Assembly (NCBI GenBank): GCA_027080545.1
Contig: JALWRV010000370.1
Span: 1-12,476, forward strand
Length of the DNA: 12,476 bases
Origin: Parvularculaceae bacterium
Lineage (GTDB): Bacteria; Pseudomonadota; Alphaproteobacteria; Caulobacterales; Parvularculaceae
Direction: 5' to 3'
Part shown: positions 7,343-12,476 of the stretch, piece after piece
How the letters are laid out: every line of letters begins with the position of its first letter
Position numbering within the stretch: the stretch's first letter is position 1
Notes under the pieces: model-generated
What the model saw: only the letters and a program-made list of their open reading frames with translations
Database searches by the model: none
Told to the model about the DNA's origin: nothing
Program-made: the position numbers and the translations under genes

Positions 7343-9670
7343 TTATCCATTAAAGCCGCGTAACTCTAGGCGCACATTGATGGATTTATCGAAATCAAAG
7401 CCCTCACGACGGGTTCTGTCATTGCGATAGTCGATGGAAAAAATCGTACATTCATCGCTATAGCTGAGGGAAATCATCTCGGTTGTGGTCTGGTTGAGGC
7501 CGAGATCACGCCGCAATCCCCCGCCAACCTGCCACCTTTTGGTCAGCTTATAACGTAGATTGGTGGTTAAATATTCATCTTCGCTTGAATCGATAGAGGT
7601 TTGGTCGCCGGCTAGAATTTTTAAATAGGAAACAACGCCGGATAGGGGGCCAACCTGACCTCGAAAATTTGTCTGATTATTGCGCAAAGTGCCATCACGA
7701 CTATCAAGCCGGAAGCGGCTATTGAGGTTAAAATGTGGGCCCCAACCAAGATTGACAGCGCCAACCACATCGGAGGAGGTTCGGGCAATCCCCGGATTGA
7801 GATTGGCCGCGCTGATAAAGGCTGTGGTTTCAGCTGCTCTAAATTGCTGACCGATTAGGCCTTCAAGCTCAAGACCATTATTGAAGCGAGCAAGACCGGA
7901 CAGGCCAAGATTGATACGTTGCCCATCTTCCCAGGCATCATAGCCACTGCCTTTGCTCCAATCATAAAGAGTGGCTGCATCAAATTCGAAAAACTGCGAA
8001 TCTTCATTGAGAATGTCGGCGGTATAATTTTTTTCCGGGCTGGCCACAAATTGGACCTTTGGCCCAATCACATAGGTGGCATTGGTTGTCTTTTTTGCTA
8101 GCGGGTAGGACCATTCAATGCCTATTGTTGGCAAAAAGCGCGAACTGGTCTGGCTATCATTGATGCCGCCGCCGGGCAGGGTGGCAATACAGGTTGCATA
8201 ATCGACCCCGGTTAAGCCGTTATAGCACTGCTCGTTACCACTCAATAAATCATTATATTGATAATAATCAGCACGCATCTGGGCAAAACTTTTAAACCGA
8301 TGGCCTGCCCGTGTGGTAAACCCACGCTCCCAAGTCAGCGACGCAATCGCGCGGTTGGAATTGAGGCCCTGCTTACGCCAAAGCGACAATAAATCGCCTT
8401 TCAAGGTTAGATTGCCGCCTAGGGCTGGCAAATCATCCATTTCCGTTACGAAGGTAATATGGGGCAAGGCTTGCCCCACAAAATCATTATTTTCATTCGC
8501 CCGCAGCGAATTGAAACCAACCGTTTGGATATTGAAAAGAGTGTTTTGGGTGATTCTCGACAAGGACAGGGTCGACCGCAATCGGTCAGGGCGATAAAGC
8601 CCACGATCACGCTTCAGATCCCCTTCAGGCTCAACATTATAGCTGCGCAGATAGCGCTTGTCGGAAATATGGTTGATATCAAAATCGGTTTGCCAGTTTT
8701 CGGCAAATCGCTGCACACCTTTGGCGAATAGATGATAGCGAAAACCGGGAACGTTAAACAACAAGGTGGTATTATTGACATTGAGCGATTCGACCCCGTC
8801 GGAACCAATCGCGCCGGCTTGAATGGCAAATTGCCCCCGTCTTGTTCGACGGCGATATTCGCCTTGCAAGAGAGTGCCTTGGTCAGACATATATTTAGGC
8901 GAAAATGTTGCATCCTGACTGTCGGAAATGGCAAAATAATAGGGGACTTCCAAATAGATGCCCAAGAGGCTCGATGAGCCTAGAGAAGGGGTCAACAAGC
9001 CTGATTGGCGCTCCACCGAGGGGTCCGGAATTTGTAGATAGGGGGTATAAAAAACCGGTAAGCCGAGAAATTCCAAGACCGCGTCGTTGAACCGGATGAT
9101 TTTATTTTTCGGATCTTGGACCACCCGACGGGACCGTACGGACCAGGTTGGGGTTTTCTCATCGCCTTCGGCATTACAGACCTCGCAGGCGGAATAGACA
9201 GCATTGTTTAATTCATTGCGGCCTTCGCCGCTTTTAACCACCGTGGCGCCGGCAAGGCGCGAATCATCCAGCAAAAGAGCCCCAAAATTGGTGGCAATAC
9301 CATCTTCAAGCTCTCCGTCCAGCACGACCTCATCGGCAAAAAAGGTTTGCCCTTCGGCATCGGTGATCGCGACATTGCCCACGGCGCGCACAATATCATT
9401 GGTCGGGTCATAGGTGACCATGTCAGATTCCAGATAGCGGTCACCAAAATAGGCTTGTACATTTCCCGAGGCGACGAGCGGTCCATCGGCCCCGTTTCGC
9501 GTAATTTCGTCAGCCTCGAACAATATTTGTTCGGCCTTGTCTGCTTCTGTTCGTTGCTTGGCTTTTTCAGCGCCAAAATAGGCCTGAGCCGGTGACATGG
9601 CCGGGCCCACCCCATAAAGAGCGCTCGCTCCCAATATCAACCCCAACCATTTTTTCCGGCTTAGAGCCAT
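7343..9670 (-). CDS. lptD: LPS-assembly outer-membrane protein LptD (Imp/OstA)
   Basis: Outer-membrane beta-barrel that, with the lipoprotein LptE, inserts lipopolysaccharide into the outer leaflet. The 775-residue precursor starts with a signal peptide (MALSRKKWLGLILGASALYG..., likely cut after AQA at 28-30). An LptA-like beta-taco (OstA) domain runs from about 45 to 155 (EADEITRNG...GNVQAYFG...GNVAITDAEG). The LptD barrel domain fills the rest, with the conserved FLGLPVFYTPYLQIPDPSVERQSGLLTPS block at about 201-229. Cysteines: Cys162 and Cys165 as CEVC at the domain junction, Cys482 and Cys494 in a probable surface loop, and Cys741 near the C-terminus (SDECTIFS). The start has GAGG seven bases upstream. 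It lies 143 bases after lptG and 194 before surA, in the same direction; E. coli also has lptD immediately before surA-pdxA-rsmA. The 3' end encodes RLELRGFNG, so the last residue is Gly, not the aromatic residue common at barrel ends. Confidence 0.96.
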   Translation of the reverse strand: MALSRKKWLGLILGASALYGVGPAMSPAQAYFGAEKAKQRTEADKAEQILFEADEITRNGADGPLVASGNVQAYFGDRYLESDMVTYDPTNDIVRAVGNVAITDAEGQTFFADEVVLDGELEDGIATNFGALLLDDSRLAGATVVKSGEGRNELNNAVYSACEVCNAEGDEKTPTWSVRSRRVVQDPKNKIIRFNDAVLEFLGLPVFYTPYLQIPDPSVERQSGLLTPSLGSSSLLGIYLEVPYYFAISDSQDATFSPKYMSDQGTLLQGEYRRRTRRGQFAIQAGAIGSDGVESLNVNNTTLLFNVPGFRYHLFAKGVQRFAENWQTDFDINHISDKRYLRSYNVEPEGDLKRDRGLYRPDRLRSTLSLSRITQNTLFNIQTVGFNSLRANENNDFVGQALPHITFVTEMDDLPALGGNLTLKGDLLSLWRKQGLNSNRAIASLTWERGFTTRAGHRFKSFAQMRADYYQYNDLLSGNEQCYNGLTGVDYATCIATLPGGGINDSQTSSRFLPTIGIEWSYPLAKKTTNATYVIGPKVQFVASPEKNYTADILNEDSQFFEFDAATLYDWSKGSGYDAWEDGQRINLGLSGLARFNNGLELEGLIGQQFRAAETTAFISAANLNPGIARTSSDVVGAVNLGWGPHFNLNSRFRLDSRDGTLRNNQTNFRGQVGPLSGVVSYLKILAGDQTSIDSSEDEYLTTNLRYKLTKRWQVGGGLRRDLGLNQTTTEMISLSYSDECTIFSIDYRNDRTRREGFDFDKSINVRLELRGFNG

Positions 9671-9761
9671 CCGGAAGCCTCACTTCAACTCGGTCGATCG
9701 TGCTTGTTGGTGTCGATCAGCCATAAATATTCAAAATGCGGGGACAGGCCCGCGCGACGAT

Positions 9762-9778
9762 GGCGGGCTAAAGCCGCC
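9762..9778. repeat. GC-rich inverted repeat in the lptG-lptD gap
   Basis: GGCGG (9762-9766) and CCGCC (9774-9778) form a perfect five-pair GC stem around the seven-base GCTAAAG loop. A direct repeat CGCCCGAA (9775-9782 and 9787-9794) overlaps its right arm. No T-run follows on either strand, so it does not look like an intrinsic terminator; a 3'-end or processing structure after lptG is possible. The rest of the 143-base gap (9671-9813) has an AT-rich pocket at about 9722-9736, but I see no convincing promoter. Confidence 0.3.
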
Positions 9779-9813
9779 CGAATGAGCGCCCGAAGGCGTG
9801 GAAAAAGAGGAGT

Positions 9814-10908
9814 TTAGCCATCTTCCCGATAAATCAAAAGGGTTAAAGCCAGAGATAGGGCCAACAAAACCGGAGTCCAGGCTGCCAGAGCCACGGGTAT
9901 CATGCGCGCCTCGGCGGTGGCGGTGGAAAATTCGGAAACGATGAACAGTAAAAACCCGGCCCCGACCCCCGCCAAAATGAGCTTGGCGGTGCCTCCGCCG
10001 CGCACAGGGCGCATGGTAAAGGCGGCGGCGATAAGCACCATACCGAGTAATTTAAGCGGCATCGACCATAGTTCGTGATAGCGCAGACGATAGTCGATAT
10101 TCGGTAAGCCGGCATCTGTGGATAGGGCGATAAAACGCGGTAATTGCCAGATCGACATGGCTTCTGGGCGCGCAATATCCTCACGCAAATCGCGGATGGA
10201 AAAAGCCGAAGGCACCCATTCCGTGTTCTTTATCTCAGAGCCCGTTTGGCCGATGGTGGTGCGTCTGGCGCGTTGCAGTTCAAACCCTTGGTCGCGAATA
10301 AAAGCGATATCGGCATCCCAGCGCTCGATAAAGGCGCCATCAAGATTGCGCCGCCAAATGGTCACATCTTGGAGTAGGTTTTTTTCCGGATCATATTTTT
10401 CGGCGTGAAGAATGACCGTGGTCATACCGTCTTTTTGGCGTAGCCATATTCCCCCTTGGAGCGATTTTAATAGCGAGGCGGTTTTTCCCCTAATTTGGTT
10501 TTTATAGGTTTCTGATTTGGCATCCATCTGCGATGCCAGCGGATCAAAAATTGTCACAATGCCAATGCCAAGTAAGATGGCGACCAAGGCTCCGGGTCCG
10601 ATAATGCCCCAGACCGAAATGCCCGCTGAACGCATCACGGCCAGTTCAGAACGCCGGTTCAACTGATAAAAGGCCATCATCGAGCCGAACAGAATGACAA
10701 AGGGAACCATCGCCATGGACAGTTTGGGGATGTGTAAGCCGGTAATGACAAGCGCTTGTATTAGGCCTGCATTGGGAACTTTTTCGACGAATCGTAGGGA
10801 TTCCAAAAAGTCGACTAGAAAAATCAACCCCACCAGGGCGAAAAACAACCCGCCCACAGCGAATAAAATTTGCCGTGTTACATAGACAGAAAGGGCAGAT
10901 ATTCTCAT
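9814..10908 (-). CDS. lptG: LPS export ABC transporter permease LptG
   Basis: One of the two inner-membrane permeases of the LptB2FG exporter, which pulls LPS from the inner membrane and feeds it to LptC. The 364 residues show the family plan: two N-terminal membrane helices (about 13-35 and 60-82), the coupling segment RRSELAVMRSAG (85-96) whose glutamate contacts the LptB ATPase, a third helix at about 101-121, a periplasmic beta-jellyroll region (about 125-270) and three C-terminal helices (about 283-298, 306-326, 336-359). The ATG overlaps the lptF TGA by four bases and has AAGGGG six bases upstream, so it is translated from the same transcript. Assignment to LptG rather than LptF rests on position after lptF and on the MRISALSVYVTRQIL start. 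lptB, lptC and lptA are not in the window. Confidence 0.94.
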   Translation of the reverse strand: MRISALSVYVTRQILFAVGGLFFALVGLIFLVDFLESLRFVEKVPNAGLIQALVITGLHIPKLSMAMVPFVILFGSMMAFYQLNRRSELAVMRSAGISVWGIIGPGALVAILLGIGIVTIFDPLASQMDAKSETYKNQIRGKTASLLKSLQGGIWLRQKDGMTTVILHAEKYDPEKNLLQDVTIWRRNLDGAFIERWDADIAFIRDQGFELQRARRTTIGQTGSEIKNTEWVPSAFSIRDLREDIARPEAMSIWQLPRFIALSTDAGLPNIDYRLRYHELWSMPLKLLGMVLIAAAFTMRPVRGGGTAKLILAGVGAGFLLFIVSEFSTATAEARMIPVALAAWTPVLLALSLALTLLIYREDG

Positions 10909-12116
10909 GCTTGGCCCCTTTCTGTCGCCGCGTCGTCAAGGGGTTGGTTTGGCAGGAGGGGTTGGTTTTTGCTCCTGCGACCAAGATTATCGAGGCCCAG
11001 CAAGAAGGCCAGTGACACCGCAATAGCACCAAGCGGCCATAAATATTGTAGCATATTCATGGAAGCCATATCGGCGGCCAATGATTGCAGAAAATAGCCA
11101 AACACCCGCACCAAAATAGCGATCACGATCACCCGCCGCACAATACGGCTATAACCAAACCGATTGAACGGTGCGCGCAGCATCAAGGCGGCTGACAATA
11201 TCACGAAGAACAGCGCATAGAGGGGGGTTGTCAATCGGGCATGACCTTCTGCAATCAGGCGACCAGCATGGGCACGGTCATATTGCTGGGTTAGGTCGGG
11301 GTGCAATAATTCGCTGACATAGCGCTCGGTTTCTTCCAAAACGGTCTCGATATTGAGGGTTTGATAATCGGTCATGTCAACGGCGGTTTCATCAAAACGC
11401 ACAATCTCGATATAGCCATCCTTGGCTGTGCGTTGGATATTGCCTCGGGCAAGGTGCAGCCGTGGCCCATAATCGGAATCTCTATATAGCCCGCTTTCAG
11501 CCATATAGGTGACCGGCTTTTCAGGGTCGCGAAAATCGTAAATCAGCAATCCCTTAAACTGGCCTCCCGGCATCACCTCTTCCGCGTGTACCATCATGCC
11601 GTCAATGGCTGAAGAGAACTCTCCTGAACGTATGAGTGACCGGGCGATGTCAGCACGCACCTCATGGACAATGTTTTTCAATTGACGATAGGAGCGCGGC
11701 ATCAGATCTACATTGATCCATAGAGTGATCAATGAGGCCAATAGGCCGAGAAAAATTAAGGGGCGGGCGACGCGCCAACGGCTGGCTCCGGCACTTTTCA
11801 TCACCGCTATTTCACTGTCGCCCATCAGCCGGTTGAGCAGGTAAAGCGTGGTTGCCAAGACAGCGAAGGGGATAATGATGACCAATAGGCTTGGCAGGAT
11901 CAAAATGGCGATGCGCAGGAAGGCCGAGAGGCTGCCGCCATCATCGACAATTAAATCCACCCGTTGCAAAAGCTGGGTCAGCCAAATCACCGCGCTGACA
12001 CATAGGGTGATCAGCGCCAGAGGCCGCAGGCTTTGAGAAAAAATATAGCGATCAAGACGGTTCAAGGGCAAATCTTCAAGCGCGGGACGGCGACAGGTTA
12101 AAACGTGGTAAAACAT
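10905..12116 (-). CDS. lptF: LPS export ABC transporter permease LptF
   Basis: Partner permease of LptG in LptB2FG. The frame gives 403 residues from the ATG at 12116: two N-terminal membrane helices (about 31-50 and 67-94), the LptB-contacting segment DSEIAVMKSAG (100-110), a third helix at about 117-135, a periplasmic jellyroll region (about 140-290), then three helices (about 298-313, 326-346, 356-375) and a polar cytoplasmic tail. The start is uncertain. Family members typically begin close to an xxLDRYIF motif, here at residues 19-26, and a TTG codon at 12065 would give MNRLDRYIFSQ and a 386-residue protein. Neither start has a strong ribosome site. It is the first gene of the minus-strand run and is divergent from pepA across 128 bases, as in E. 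coli. The stop forms an ATGA overlap with lptG. Confidence 0.93.
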   Translation of the reverse strand: MFYHVLTCRRPALEDLPLNRLDRYIFSQSLRPLALITLCVSAVIWLTQLLQRVDLIVDDGGSLSAFLRIAILILPSLLVIIIPFAVLATTLYLLNRLMGDSEIAVMKSAGASRWRVARPLIFLGLLASLITLWINVDLMPRSYRQLKNIVHEVRADIARSLIRSGEFSSAIDGMMVHAEEVMPGGQFKGLLIYDFRDPEKPVTYMAESGLYRDSDYGPRLHLARGNIQRTAKDGYIEIVRFDETAVDMTDYQTLNIETVLEETERYVSELLHPDLTQQYDRAHAGRLIAEGHARLTTPLYALFFVILSAALMLRAPFNRFGYSRIVRRVIVIAILVRVFGYFLQSLAADMASMNMLQYLWPLGAIAVSLAFLLGLDNLGRRSKNQPLLPNQPLDDAATERGQA

Positions 12117-12244
12117 CCGGAATACAGGGTTTTTTTGGCTAACTGCCTTGTAAACCCGAGGCCAGACACATTAAAGTCCAGCCTACCATATTCGAACACA
12201 AACAAAAAGAATTCTTAACTTACAGCAAATTACGAGGAAATCCC
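12117..12244. promoter_or_regulatory. Divergent control region between lptF and pepA
   Basis: This 128-base gap separates two genes reading away from each other, so promoters for both should lie here. For pepA, TTGTAA (12148-12153), 17 bases and TTAAAG (12171-12176) is a weak plus-strand candidate. For lptF, TTTAAT on the minus strand (12175-12170) is a fair -10, but I find no good -35 at normal spacing. The right part, 12188-12240, is AT-rich. T7 at 12131-12137 has no hairpin before it and is not a terminator. Confidence 0.4.
12234..12237 (+). promoter_or_regulatory. Ribosome binding site of pepA
   Basis: GAGG, within ACGAGGAAA, ends seven bases before the ATG at 12245. This spacing is standard and supports that start. 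Confidence 0.65.
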
Positions 12245-12476
12245 ATGAATGTGACTTTTTCCAAGGCAGCAGCTCCCAAAACTGGGGCGCTGGCAATTCC
12301 GGTTTTTGAGCGGGCCATGAAAGATGGGGTCTTTGCCAAAATGAACAAGGCCAGCGGGGGCCATTTATTGCGTGCCGCCAAGGCCAATGATTTTACGGGC
12401 AAAGCGGGGCAATGTCTGAAAATCACCGCGCCGGGAAAATTGGCAAATTCTCATGTAATCTTACTGGGGGCAGGTA
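12245..12476 (+). CDS. pepA: Leucyl aminopeptidase PepA (M17), N-terminal part only
   Basis: Cytosolic metalloaminopeptidase; the E. coli homologue also binds DNA as a recombination and transcription factor. Only the first 77 codons are visible before the window ends, with no stop. The reading starts MNVTFSKAAAPKTGALAIPVFE and continues to LANSHVILLGAG, which fits the M17 N-terminal domain (beta strands, a KxGAL/IPVFE segment, then the V(I/L)LLGxG strand). The catalytic C-terminal domain and its metal ligands lie outside, so the family call rests on this stretch and on position: pepA is divergent from lptF in many proteobacteria. The start has GAGGAAA at good spacing. Confidence 0.85.
   Translation, partial: MNVTFSKAAAPKTGALAIPVFERAMKDGVFAKMNKASGGHLLRAAKANDFTGKAGQCLKITAPGKLANSHVILLGAG

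Noticed and set aside
12213..12232. CtrA-type TTAA-N7-TTAA box before pepA
   Set aside because: TTAA at 12215 is not followed by a second half-site at the right spacing.

Overview
The window is a dense, ordinary-looking piece of bacterial core chromosome, most likely from an alphaproteobacterium of moderate GC content. This rests on gene order and on protein features such as the CxxC-type LptD and the combined lptF-lptG-lptD-surA-pdxA-rsmA block. I see no mobile element, tRNA, rRNA, CRISPR array or phage gene. The genus cannot be fixed from the sequence alone. No gap between genes exceeds about 200 bases.

Layout. Positions 1-3810, plus strand, hold a compact four-gene run: fabF (5' end outside the window), mltG, yicC and gmk. 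Stops and starts touch or nearly touch (6-base gap, then 1-base TAGTG and TAATG overlaps), so it is very probably one operon. Positions 3825-12116, minus strand, hold lptF, lptG, lptD, surA, pdxA and rsmA, in transcription order. This run meets the first one tail to tail, with only 14 bases between the gmk and rsmA stop codons. lptF/lptG and pdxA/rsmA overlap by ATGA junctions. The lptG-lptD and lptD-surA gaps (143 and 194 bases) are the only places in this run where internal promoters or processing sites would fit. From 12245 the plus strand carries the start of pepA (leucyl aminopeptidase), divergent from lptF and cut by the window end.

How the genes work together. The minus-strand block is an envelope-building set. 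LptF and LptG form the inner-membrane part of the LPS exporter, LptD is the outer-membrane translocon, and SurA is the periplasmic chaperone that helps fold beta-barrels such as LptD. PdxA (vitamin B6 synthesis) and RsmA (16S rRNA dimethylation) are long-standing passengers; E. coli also has lptD-surA-pdxA-rsmA, and pepA divergent from lptFG, but at two separate loci. The plus-strand block joins fatty acid elongation (FabF), glycan strand termination (MltG), an endoribonuclease (YicC) and guanylate kinase (Gmk).

No undescribed system is evident. The points most worth a second look are non-coding: a strong intrinsic-terminator-like hairpin on the plus strand, antisense inside pdxA; the almost gapless convergent junction without a visible terminator; and a perfect small palindrome inside the spacer of a candidate promoter ahead of surA. 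The cysteine layouts of LptD and SurA are also of interest.
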